This document shows, one piece after another, positions 1 to 7,048 of a stretch of DNA of 18,548 nucleotides. Position numbers and translations under genes: made by a program. Origin of the DNA: Longimonas sp040409695 (GTDB lineage: Bacteria; Bacteroidota; Rhodothermia; Rhodothermales; Salinibacteraceae); the NCBI RefSeq assembly GCF_040409695.1, contig NZ_JARWGJ010000009.1, positions 1-18,548 of the forward strand. The letters are read 5' to 3'. Below the pieces are notes generated by a model. The model was not told the DNA's origin, made no database searches, and saw only the letters and a program-made list of their open reading frames with translations. Each line of letters starts with the position of its first letter. Positions within the stretch are counted from its first letter, which is position 1.

Positions 1-175
1 GCTGCCCGGTGCGAAACTACTGTAACATTGGGGCAACCTGATCCTCCGTTCCGAACGCTATCTTGCTACGCAGGTCTATTATCTACACGCATACTAAGCT
101 TTCATTCATGTGCTTGCCCTGTACGCAATGACGCGTTGTAACTGCTCTTCTGGCAACTCCCAACGCAGCGGAACC

Positions 176-1660
176 ATGGCTGTCCGCGCCCCGCGTGCCG
201 AGCAAGCCTGCCGTGCAGCCCTTGAGCGTGCCACGACCAGCGATGCCAACCCCTGGCACGACCTGCTATATAACCGACTGCGCGACTGCGCTGTGCCCGC
301 AGTCATTGATAACGATGCCATCACTCCGGCAGCGTCTATCTGGACGGGTTCACGGCTTTGGTTGCAGGCGTTCCGAGCGGCAGAACTGCAGGAAGGCGAT
401 CGTATCGTCATCGCCATGCCGCCCTCTGCTGCTTTCCTGCAGGTGCTCGTTGCAGCTATCTGGCAGCAGCTCACCGTTGCGCTGGCGCCCCCTGAAGGCG
501 CTGAAGCGCTCATCGAGACGCTTGATGCACGCGCACTTGTCCACCCGTCGTCCGACTCGCCCCATAACTGGATGCCAGACGGATGCGCAGGCCCCCTCCG
601 GCCGCCTCATGCACTGCGTACAGCACAACGCGACCGCACGCCCAATGCCCGGTTCTTGCTACGCACGTCCGGCACGACGACTGATGGAACCTGGTATGCG
701 CTGTCGGATGCCAACGTGCTCTCGGTACTCGCCACCCACCTGCCGTACTTCTGCCTGAAGCACGCTCGCGTGGTTTCGGTACTGCCATGGCACCATGCCT
801 TCGGACTGGTGCTCGACCTGATGCCCGCCCTGCTTTCTGGAGCCGAGATCATTCGCGATCCTGAAGGGGGACGTGACGCCGAGTCCATTCTTGCACTGCG
901 CGATGCATGGGGCGCTACGCATCTCTCTGCCGTTCCTCTAACCATGCAGCGCCTCCTCGCCCATGACGAGGGGCCCGGCTTTGTGAGCCAACTCCAGGGA
1001 GGCATCGTCGGCGGCGCGCCCATCAGCGCTCCACTTGCCGACACCCTCGACGGCTCTTCGCTACGGGTTGGCTACGGGCAGACCGAGGCCAGTCCCGGTA
1101 TTGCACTTGGCGACGCGGGCGTGTGGGCCGCCAACTACCTCGGGCAGCCTCTTGGCTGTTCAGTGCGCATTGCCGACGACGGCGAACTTCTATTCCAGGG
1201 GCAGAATGCTTGCTTCGGAACGTGGACGACTGAGGGGCTCGTCCGGTTAGATCCCGACCGGTGGGTTGCCACCGGCGATCGCGCCAAACGAAAACGTGAT
1301 GGCCTCTACTTCCGCGGACGCAAAGATGACTCGTTCAAGCTGGCGAACGGACGAATGGTGCCTGCCAGCCGGTTCGAAGCAACGCTGAAAGAAGCATTCG
1401 ACGCTGCCCACGATGCCTTCCTCTTCTCGCCCGACGGCACCTCCATCGCTGTTGCGCTCTGCTGGGACGAAGCCACTTCGCCTCCAAGCACCAGCAAAAT
1501 TGGCGCGCACCTTGGCCCGCTCCATGCGCGACTTGCCCACACGCTCGTGCTCTCTCCCAACGACTGGCCCACGACCCCGAAAGGGGCCTCCAACCGCGAC
1601 CTGCTGCGCGAGAAACTCCATAAGCGTCTCACCTCTCACGCCGCCTCCTTCTCGCAATGA
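176..1660 (+). CDS. AMP-dependent acyl/aryl-CoA (or ACP) ligase
   Basis: This is an adenylate-forming enzyme (ANL superfamily) that should activate a carboxylic acid with ATP and pass it to CoA or a carrier protein. Numbered from the ATG at 176 (494 aa), the core motifs are A3 LLRTSGTTTDGTW (161-173), A5 GYGQTEAS (299-306), A7 WVATGD (363-368), A8 RGRKDDSFKLANG (380-392) and the C-terminal catalytic lysine PTTPKGASN (Lys469). The A3 loop lacks the usual Pro-Lys after the second Gly, which is atypical. The frame is open upstream to a GTG at 110, with another ATG at 128. I chose 176 because homology-like sequence (NPWHDLLYNRL) starts shortly after it, but the start is uncertain. The stop overlaps the next start as ATGA, so it is translationally coupled to the ammonia-lyase. 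The natural substrate is therefore probably p-coumarate or a related aromatic acid; this is inferred from context. Confidence 0.85.
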   Translation: MAVRAPRAEQACRAALERATTSDANPWHDLLYNRLRDCAVPAVIDNDAITPAASIWTGSRLWLQAFRAAELQEGDRIVIAMPPSAAFLQVLVAAIWQQLTVALAPPEGAEALIETLDARALVHPSSDSPHNWMPDGCAGPLRPPHALRTAQRDRTPNARFLLRTSGTTTDGTWYALSDANVLSVLATHLPYFCLKHARVVSVLPWHHAFGLVLDLMPALLSGAEIIRDPEGGRDAESILALRDAWGATHLSAVPLTMQRLLAHDEGPGFVSQLQGGIVGGAPISAPLADTLDGSSLRVGYGQTEASPGIALGDAGVWAANYLGQPLGCSVRIADDGELLFQGQNACFGTWTTEGLVRLDPDRWVATGDRAKRKRDGLYFRGRKDDSFKLANGRMVPASRFEATLKEAFDAAHDAFLFSPDGTSIAVALCWDEATSPPSTSKIGAHLGPLHARLAHTLVLSPNDWPTTPKGASNRDLLREKLHKRLTSHAASFSQ

Positions 1661-3189
1661 GCAATTCGTCCTCCTCTGCCTCCCAGGAAGACCCCCTTGC
1701 GCTCGGGCCCAACGTCACGCTTCCCCCGGCTGTTGTTGAGCAGTTTTCCACGTCGTCTTCGTCGGCTGTTGTGCTCACGTCGGCAGCAGAAACAGCGTGC
1801 CAGCAGGCCCGCGCAACACTGGAAACGCTGCGCGAGCAGGAGGCTCCGCTGTACGGCGTTACAACAGGATTTGGCCCTCTTGTGCAGCACGATTCGGCTC
1901 CAACCTCTCAGGAACGTGCCCAGAGCCTCGTGGCTCACCTCACCACCGGCACAGGTCCGCTCATGCCCCGGCCTGTCACGCGGGCGATGCTGTTGCTGCG
2001 CCTGCACGCGCTGTCGCAGGGCCATTCGGGCATCCGACGGCCGGTGCTGCATGCACTCCGCGACCTGATTAACGCATCCATTACACCGGCTATTCCCAGC
2101 ATCGGATCGGTTGGGGCGAGCGGCGACCTTACGCCGCTTGCATTCGTGGCGCGTGTTCTTACCGGCAGCGGCACCTGTCTCGATTCAGAGGATCAGCGCG
2201 TTCCAGCAGAGGCGGCGCTTGAAGCGGCAGACATCGAGCCGGTTATGCTGGATGCCCGCGACGCGCTCGGGATTGTGAACGGGACCTCGTTCATGACGGC
2301 TTACCTGGCGCTGGCCTGTGCGCGAGCGCAGCGTCTGCTCGTGTACGCCGAAACGCACACCGGATGGATATTTCGCCTGCTGGGGGCCTCCCTCGAACCG
2401 CTCGACCCGGCCCTGCACGAGGCCCGGGGGCACCGCGCGCAGGTGGAAAGCGCGACGGTCATCCGCGAGGCAGCGGAAAACGGAGACTATGCGCAGGGCG
2501 ACAATCGCCCCCTTCAAGAGATCTACTCGCTTCGATGCGCCCCACAGGTGCTCGGGGCCTGCCGCGACCAGATCGGATATGCCACCCGCATCACCAAAAC
2601 CGAACTCAACGGCGTATCCGACAACCCCTTGCTTTTTCATGAACCGCCCCGTGCCATACATGGGGGTAACTTTCAGGGACAGCAGATTGCATTTGCTGCG
2701 GATGCGCTCAACGCGGCCCTTACGCAGATCGGCGTGCTTATGGAGCGGCAGCTCGACCTGCTGCTTACGCCCGCCCACAACGGGGGCGCCCCGCCGCTGC
2801 TGGCCTGGACCCCCGGCGCCACGCATGGGTTTGCTGGCGCTCAGCTCACTGCCACAGCGCTCGTTGCCGAGCTGCGCCAGCGCGCCCAGATGACGGCGAC
2901 CAGCTCCATCCCGACCAATGGCGGCAACCAGGATGTCGTATCGATGGGGTCGCTTGCGGCCCGAACCGCCTACGAGCAGACCCCTCACGTGGCACGTATT
3001 CTGTCGATTCATGCGCTGGCGGCGCTGCAGCTGCGCCACCTGCAGCGCGACGACCGTGCTACTGGCCCCGCTCCTGCTCCGCCCAGTCACTGGCCCGACA
3101 TGCCCCCCCTGACGACCGACCGGCCGCTCCATGATGAGCTGAATGCCTTCGCAGACACGCTCCTTGCTCCGCCCAGCTCCCATGCCTAA
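1657..3189 (+). CDS. Aromatic amino acid ammonia-lyase, probably tyrosine ammonia-lyase
   Basis: This 510-aa member of the HAL/PAL/TAL family removes ammonia from an aromatic amino acid using the self-formed MIO cofactor. The MIO triad Ala154-Ser155-Gly156 sits in GSVGASGDLTPLA. The catalytic Tyr66 lies in YGVTTGFGPL, and NPLLF, GGNFQGQQIAF and NQDVVSMG follow as in the family. The selectivity position reads LVAHLTTGTGP, giving His94-Leu95. This matches the His-Leu pair of Rhodobacter tyrosine ammonia-lyase rather than the Ser-His of histidine ammonia-lyase or the Phe-Leu of plant PAL. NQDVVSMG likewise differs from the QEDHVSMG of HutH. Tyrosine to p-coumarate is therefore the best guess. 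It is coupled to the upstream ligase (ATGA overlap) and to the downstream DUF427 gene (8-bp overlap). Such lyase-ligase pairs are known from flexirubin and aryl-polyene clusters. No urocanase or other hut gene is near. Confidence 0.88.
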   Translation: MSNSSSSASQEDPLALGPNVTLPPAVVEQFSTSSSSAVVLTSAAETACQQARATLETLREQEAPLYGVTTGFGPLVQHDSAPTSQERAQSLVAHLTTGTGPLMPRPVTRAMLLLRLHALSQGHSGIRRPVLHALRDLINASITPAIPSIGSVGASGDLTPLAFVARVLTGSGTCLDSEDQRVPAEAALEAADIEPVMLDARDALGIVNGTSFMTAYLALACARAQRLLVYAETHTGWIFRLLGASLEPLDPALHEARGHRAQVESATVIREAAENGDYAQGDNRPLQEIYSLRCAPQVLGACRDQIGYATRITKTELNGVSDNPLLFHEPPRAIHGGNFQGQQIAFAADALNAALTQIGVLMERQLDLLLTPAHNGGAPPLLAWTPGATHGFAGAQLTATALVAELRQRAQMTATSSIPTNGGNQDVVSMGSLAARTAYEQTPHVARILSIHALAALQLRHLQRDDRATGPAPAPPSHWPDMPPLTTDRPLHDELNAFADTLLAPPSSHA

Positions 3190-3673
3190 ACGCACCGAAC
3201 CCGGACCCGGCCAGGAGTCGGTCTGGGACTACCCCCGCCCACCTGCGCTTGAGCCGACTGATCGGCGCATCCAGGTTGTCTTCAACGACGCTACGATCGT
3301 GGACACGACCGGCGCCTATCGCGTGCTCGAGACCAGCCACCCGCCGGTGTACTACGTGCCTCCCGAAGCCATCGTCGACGGCGTGCTGCAGGACGCCGGG
3401 CGCATCTCGCACTGCGAGTTTAAAGGGCGCGCACGGTACTACGACGTCGCTGTAGGCGATCGCCGCGCGGCCCAGGCAGCGTGGGCGTACCCCTCTCCAA
3501 CCCCTCGATTTGAGGCGATTGCCGGATACGTGGCGTTCTACGCTCACAAGATGGACGCCTGCTATGTCGGCGATGAGCAGGTGGATGCGCAGCAGGGCTC
3601 GTTCTACGGTGGCTGGATCACGAGCGACGTAGTGGGCCCCTTTAAAGGCGGGCCGGGCACCATCGGCTGGTAG
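3182..3673 (+). CDS. DUF427 domain protein
   Basis: This 163-aa protein matches the DUF427 family, a compact all-beta fold of unknown biochemical role. Visible family signatures are ESVWDYPRPP (12-21), the stretch RVLETSHPPVYYVP (47-60), CEFKGRARYYDV (78-89), VAFY with a following Asp (117-125), and the C-terminal GGWITSDVVGPFKGGPGTIGW region (143-163). The ATG at 3182 lies within the last codons of the ammonia-lyase and the two genes overlap by 8 bp, so translation is very likely coupled. The same frame is open further upstream to 3143, but that would give an unlikely long overlap and family similarity starts at the chosen Met. No signal peptide or membrane segment is seen. Its function in an aromatic acid pathway is unknown. 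Ligand binding or processing of a pathway product is only a guess from operon context. Confidence 0.85.
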   Translation: MPKRTEPGPGQESVWDYPRPPALEPTDRRIQVVFNDATIVDTTGAYRVLETSHPPVYYVPPEAIVDGVLQDAGRISHCEFKGRARYYDVAVGDRRAAQAAWAYPSPTPRFEAIAGYVAFYAHKMDACYVGDEQVDAQQGSFYGGWITSDVVGPFKGGPGTIGW

Positions 3674-3713
3674 CCATCACCTCATGGAAGCATCCAACGT
3701 AGCCACAAAACGC

Positions 3714-3742
3714 GTGGAGACGCCCCAACGGGACGCCTCCAC
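3714..3742. terminator. Imperfect hairpin between convergent genes
   Basis: GTGGAG (3714-3719) pairs with CTCCAC (3737-3742), and the stem continues inward through CG/CG and CCC/GGG with two mismatches. It lies between the plus-strand DUF427 gene and the minus-strand PLP enzyme. Read on the minus strand it is followed by GCGTTTTG. It is probably a bidirectional terminator, although neither side has a long T run. Confidence 0.45.
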
Positions 3743-3778
3743 TTCTATTGCACCTCCGACCACCATACTCACACGTTA

Positions 3779-4945
3779 TCAGACCCGCTCGATGGCCTGC
3801 TCCAGGTCGGCCCGCAGGTCGTTGATATCTTCGATGCCGACCGACACGCGAATCAGCGAGTCGGTAAGCCCGATCTTGGCGCGCTCCTCAGCCGGAATGG
3901 ATGCGTGGGTCATCGATGCCGGATGCTCAATCAGGCTCTCTACACCCCCCAGGCTCTCGGCAAGCAAGAACACGTCGGTGTTTGACAGCACCGTCTTCGC
4001 CGCGTCGATGCTGTCGTCCGTAAGCGTGAATGCGATCATACCGCCAAAGTCGCTCATCTGCTTCGCAGCAATGTCATGACCGGGGTGCGACTGCAGTCCC
4101 GGGTAGAGCACGGTGTCTACTTTGGGGTGCTCTTCGAGGAAGAGCGCCAGAGCACGAGCGTTATCGCAGTGCCGATCCATGCGCACGTGCAGCGTTTTGG
4201 TGCCGCGTAGCGCCAGGAAGCAGTCCATCGGACCTGGGGAAGCGCCCGCGCTCTTCACCTGAAAGCGCAGCTTCTCTGCCCATTCGTCGCTGCTGGTGCA
4301 CACCGCACCCAGAATGATGTCGGAGTGCCCCCCCAGGTATTTCGTGGCCGAATGAAGCACCATGTCGGCGCCCAGATCGAGCGGCTGCTGCAGGTAGGGC
4401 GTAGCAAACGTGTTATCGACCGTTACGTCGATGCCGTGCGTATCCGCAATGTCGCATACCGCTTCGATATCGACGATGCGCATAAGGGGATTCGTGGGCG
4501 TTTCGACCCAGATCATAGCGGTGTCGTCGGTGATGGCGTCCTCGACGTTTGCGAGGTCGCTCATATCCACAAACGAGAAATCGATGCCGAACGGCTCAAA
4601 CACGTTCGTAAAGAGCCGGAAGCTGCCCCCGTATAGGTCGTTGGTCGAGATAACATGATCACCCGGACGCAGGCCTTTCATGATCGCGTCGATACCGGCT
4701 ACGCCTGAGGCAAAGGCAATGCCGTGGGTGGCGCCTTCGAGCGCCGCCAGATTTCCTTCAAGCGCGGTGCGCGTCGGATTCGAAACGCGCGAGTACTCGT
4801 AGCCCTGGTGTTCGCCGGGTGCGCTCTGCACATAGGTCGACGACTGGTAGATGGGTGTCATGACCGCCCCAGTCGAGGGGTCGGGCTGCTGGCCGGCGTG
4901 GATCGCGTTGGTACCAAAATGGCGGGTAGATGGATCGGCATTCAT
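3779..4945 (-). CDS. Cystathionine gamma-synthase / gamma-lyase family PLP enzyme
   Basis: This 388-aa protein belongs to the Cys/Met metabolism PLP-dependent enzymes (fold type I). The PLP-binding lysine is in SATKYLGGHSDIILG. The other family signatures are YEYSRVSNPT near the N terminus, ALEG..HGIAFASGVAGIDA, VDNTFATPYLQQPLDLGAD, and LAESLGGVESLIEHPASMTH near the C terminus. It could act as cystathionine gamma-synthase (MetB), making cystathionine from activated homoserine and cysteine, or as a gamma- or beta-lyase in the reverse direction. The sequence alone does not separate these. The frame extends upstream to 5074, but that part is low-complexity Pro/Arg/Ser sequence unlike the family, so I place the start at the ATG at 4945 (MNADPSTRHFGT). 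No clear Shine-Dalgarno is present. No other methionine gene is adjacent. Confidence 0.9.
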   Translation of the reverse strand: MNADPSTRHFGTNAIHAGQQPDPSTGAVMTPIYQSSTYVQSAPGEHQGYEYSRVSNPTRTALEGNLAALEGATHGIAFASGVAGIDAIMKGLRPGDHVISTNDLYGGSFRLFTNVFEPFGIDFSFVDMSDLANVEDAITDDTAMIWVETPTNPLMRIVDIEAVCDIADTHGIDVTVDNTFATPYLQQPLDLGADMVLHSATKYLGGHSDIILGAVCTSSDEWAEKLRFQVKSAGASPGPMDCFLALRGTKTLHVRMDRHCDNARALALFLEEHPKVDTVLYPGLQSHPGHDIAAKQMSDFGGMIAFTLTDDSIDAAKTVLSNTDVFLLAESLGGVESLIEHPASMTHASIPAEERAKIGLTDSLIRVSVGIEDINDLRADLEQAIERV

Positions 4946-5267
4946 AGAGAAACTCAAAGTTGGTGTACAGAAAACGAATGAGGGGGAACCTGGTCGCTGC
5001 AGACGGGAGCGCGGTGCGTAGGTGGCGCGGTGAGTAGATGGCACAGTGCATGGGCAGCACGCCACAGAACGCATCTTGATTAAGCATCGCCCAAACAGGT
5101 TCTAAACACAGATAGCCCCGACCTCGCATCGAGACCCGGGGCTATCTGAGAGAAGCGAGCACAGCGCAGGCCGGGGCGTGCAGGATCTGTCAGGATCTGT
5201 ACACGCACGAAGGGCCGGTTTCTGTGCGTTGTTTGTTCGCGCTGTTTATCACGCTGTTTTTTAGCTG
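4946..5267. other. Intergenic region upstream of the PLP enzyme
   Basis: This 322-bp gap lies between two minus-strand genes and contains no convincing gene. It holds a strong hairpin (5109-5148), a perfect tandem duplication of CAGGATCTGT (5181-5190 and 5191-5200), and a degenerate run of three GCTGTT units (5241, 5253, 5264) that reaches into the stop codon of the TPR lipoprotein gene. The promoter of the PLP enzyme gene should lie here, but I cannot place it with confidence. Confidence 0.6.
5109..5148 (-). terminator. Perfect 12-bp hairpin (terminator or leader element)
   Basis: CAGATAGCCCCG (5109-5120) is a perfect inverted repeat of CGGGGCTATCTG (5137-5148). The 16-nt interior itself contains a small CTCG/CGAG stem (5123-5126 with 5130-5133). 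It lies 120 nt past the TPR lipoprotein stop and 164 nt before the start of the PLP enzyme, both on the minus strand. There is no strong T run (minus strand continues TGTTTAG), so it is either a poor intrinsic terminator or a structured leader of the downstream gene. Confidence 0.5.
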
Positions 5268-6518
5268 TTACTGACCCTGGGGCTCGCCCATGTCAGGCTG
5301 TTCGCCTTCGAGCTCGTCAAAGCACGACTCAATGGCGGCGGCATCGTCGGTACGGTCTACCAGCACGTAAGCGCGGTAGAGCTCGCGGCATACAACACCA
5401 AAGTTCTCATCGCCCTCGTCCATCATGTCGAACGCCTGCTCAAACGGACCGATGGCCTGTTCGATAAGCTCGCGACGCTCACCGGCCAGTTCTTCCAGGC
5501 GGGCATCTTCTTCATCGGTCAGCTCCCGGCCTTCTTCCTGCACCTCCGTTTCGACCGCACTGATCTGATCGTCACGGTCGGCTGCCTGGTTCACATAGGC
5601 TGCACCGAGGTTGAAGAAAATACTTCCGTCGTCAGGATTGAGTTCGGCAGCGCGTTCGAGCTGCTCAGCCGCCTCCTCATACTGCTCGTCGTTCAGCAGC
5701 AACGATCCGTAGTTGTACCGGAAGATCGCGTTGTCCGGATTCTGCTCTACTTGCTCGCGATAGGCATCGAGCGCGCGATCCATTTCGCCTGCGGCTGTAA
5801 AGGCATTAAGACGCAGCTCCTGCACCTCCTGGTTCTGCGGGTAGAACTGCACGGCCTCATCAAGAAGGTCCAGGGCTTCTTCTTCCTGACCAAACTGCAG
5901 GTAGAGGCTGCTCAGAATGGAGTACAAGTCCACGTCGGCTGTATCCTGGTTCGTTTCGATGGCTCGCTCAAGCACCGGAACAACCTCTTCACGGTCTCCC
6001 GCATTCAGCAGCGCAAACGCTTCGTTGGTGTACGCATCGCTGGAGTCGGGAGCAATGAGACGTGCACTGGTGAAGAACGAAGCGGTCTCCCGAAACAGCT
6101 CGGGGTCCTGGGCTTCCTGTGCATCGTTGAAGCGCTCGGCACCGCGCTGCATCAGATCGATGTACGAGAACTGACGCTGCGACTCGACCTGGGAACGGGC
6201 ATCGGGGCTCAGCTCCGCAGCCTGCTGGCGGGCTTCAGCGACCTGTTCGTACAGCTGAACGCGCTCTTGGGGCGTCTCCGCTTCTTCGGCCTGGGCCTCA
6301 AAGATCCGTGCCCGCGTCAGGAAAGCCTCCGCGTTCTCAGGGTTCTCTTCAAGCGCACGCTCTACGCTCTCAAGCGCTGCATCGTAGTTGCCGTCTTCAA
6401 GCGCGCTCTCCGCTTCGTTGATGTTGGGATCGCCAACCGCACAACCGGCAAGCAGAACCCCCGCCATCATCACGACGCAGAGGAATGAGTACATGGAATA
6501 CCGACGTTGCGTCTTCAT
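5268..6518 (-). CDS. TPR-repeat lipoprotein
   Basis: This 416-aa protein starts with a lipoprotein signal peptide. A basic start (MKTQRRY) and hydrophobic stretch lead to the lipobox LLAGC, with Cys26 as the acylated residue, so it should be anchored in a membrane. The mature part is built of tetratricopeptide repeats, for example in the regions AESALEDGNYDAALESVERAL (partly), YNYGSLLLNDEQYEEAAEQL and FFNLGAAYVNQA. A likely coiled-coil insert rich in Glu/Arg (ETEVQEEGRELTDEEDARL) follows. Composition is extremely acidic, as expected for a halophile. TPR lipoproteins usually act as scaffolds in envelope complexes; the partner here is unknown. A start codon alternative at Met9 exists, but Met1 gives the better signal peptide n-region. 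The gene stands alone, with long gaps on both sides. Confidence 0.88.
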   Translation of the reverse strand: MKTQRRYSMYSFLCVVMMAGVLLAGCAVGDPNINEAESALEDGNYDAALESVERALEENPENAEAFLTRARIFEAQAEEAETPQERVQLYEQVAEARQQAAELSPDARSQVESQRQFSYIDLMQRGAERFNDAQEAQDPELFRETASFFTSARLIAPDSSDAYTNEAFALLNAGDREEVVPVLERAIETNQDTADVDLYSILSSLYLQFGQEEEALDLLDEAVQFYPQNQEVQELRLNAFTAAGEMDRALDAYREQVEQNPDNAIFRYNYGSLLLNDEQYEEAAEQLERAAELNPDDGSIFFNLGAAYVNQAADRDDQISAVETEVQEEGRELTDEEDARLEELAGERRELIEQAIGPFEQAFDMMDEGDENFGVVCRELYRAYVLVDRTDDAAAIESCFDELEGEQPDMGEPQGQ

Positions 6519-6622
6519 AGTGGGTTTGATTCAAGCCAAGGATATTGTCAAAGGGGTGCCCAAACGTTGCTGCCGCCTGTGTCGTTTTGAACGACTCGCA
6601 GCAATTCGGGAATATAGATGCA

Positions 6623-6651
6623 ATTTAACGAGCCGTCAGAAGCAGTTGCAA
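6623..6651 (-). promoter_or_regulatory. Possible promoter of the TPR lipoprotein gene
   Basis: On the minus strand TTGCAA (6651-6646) is followed after 17 nt by TTAAAT (6628-6623), a spacing and composition compatible with a sigma-70-like promoter about 105 nt ahead of the start codon. The match is weak and the -10 consensus in this phylum is different, so this is only a candidate. Confidence 0.25.
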
Positions 6652-6849
6652 GCATGTAAACGGGATTCATTCGTGAAGTATTGCCCTTTCGTATCCTTGT
6701 TCTTACGACAGGCTTGCTTTTATCCCGATATGAACGGTTTACTTGTAACGGAAGCGTTTACACGCTACGCAGCCTCGCTTGACGACAGCCTCGCCTGTGG
6801 ACTATCTCCTTGCGGGCTGCCTGGCTTGGTACCTACCTCAGAAAGCCTG

Positions 6850-6886
6850 CCTCTGCACAGAGGTGTGCCGCGGTTCTGTGCAGAGG
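6850..6886. repeat. 12-bp inverted repeat, possible operator or hairpin
   Basis: CCTCTGCACAGA (6850-6861) is a perfect inverted repeat of TCTGTGCAGAGG (6875-6886), with a 13-nt spacer. The left arm with the next bases (CCTCTGCACAGAGG) is also nearly self-palindromic. It lies about 160 bp upstream of the start at 7049. It could be a regulator site for the downstream tyrosine catabolism genes or a transcribed stem-loop. Confidence 0.5.
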
Positions 6887-6966
6887 TCTGCTGCCCGACC
6901 ATTGCCTGTTCGGTCATTACCTGCCTGGCCATTCCGCACTGTTGCCCGTTTTTCTGTGTGTGACGT

Positions 6967-7000
6967 AGCATTCTGTGTATAGCAGCATTCTATGTGTAGC
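6967..7000. repeat. 17-bp tandem duplication
   Basis: AGCATTCTGTGTATAGC (6967-6983) is followed directly by AGCATTCTATGTGTAGC (6984-7000), two mismatches in 17. It lies 48 bp ahead of the start at 7049, where a promoter or leader would be. It may be a doubled regulator-binding half site or a slippage product. Confidence 0.6.
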
Positions 7001-7048
7001 GCTGCCCCTTTTTCGATATGCTTTCCACCCGCCATAGAACCCCCGCTT

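Larger units (their letters stand above)
6519..7048. other. 530-bp divergent intergenic region
   Basis: This is the gap between the divergent TPR lipoprotein (minus) and the conserved hypothetical gene (plus). The left part is richer in A/T than its surroundings and probably carries the lipoprotein promoter. The right part is rich in CTGCC-type words and contains a 12-bp inverted repeat (6850-6886) and a 17-bp tandem duplication (6967-7000). I see no convincing small gene; open frames here lack family-like sequence. Confidence 0.55.

Noticed and set aside
1657..3189. Histidine ammonia-lyase (hutH) as the name for the MIO enzyme.
   Set aside because: The selectivity pair is His-Leu rather than Ser-His, the QEDHVSMG motif is absent, and no hut gene is nearby. 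The ligase neighbour favours an aromatic acid product.
2185..3195. Long minus-strand open frame of 336 codons.
   Set aside because: Antisense to the ammonia-lyase; composition is Arg/Gly-rich without domain features.
4946..5267. SAM riboswitch ahead of the cystathionine enzyme gene.
   Set aside because: No SAM-I, SAM-II or SAM/SAH core sequence was recognised; only a simple hairpin is visible.
6779..6982. Small plus-strand gene of 67 codons in the gap before 7049.
   Set aside because: Cys-rich low-information translation over the inverted repeat, no ribosome binding site and overlapping open frames on both strands.
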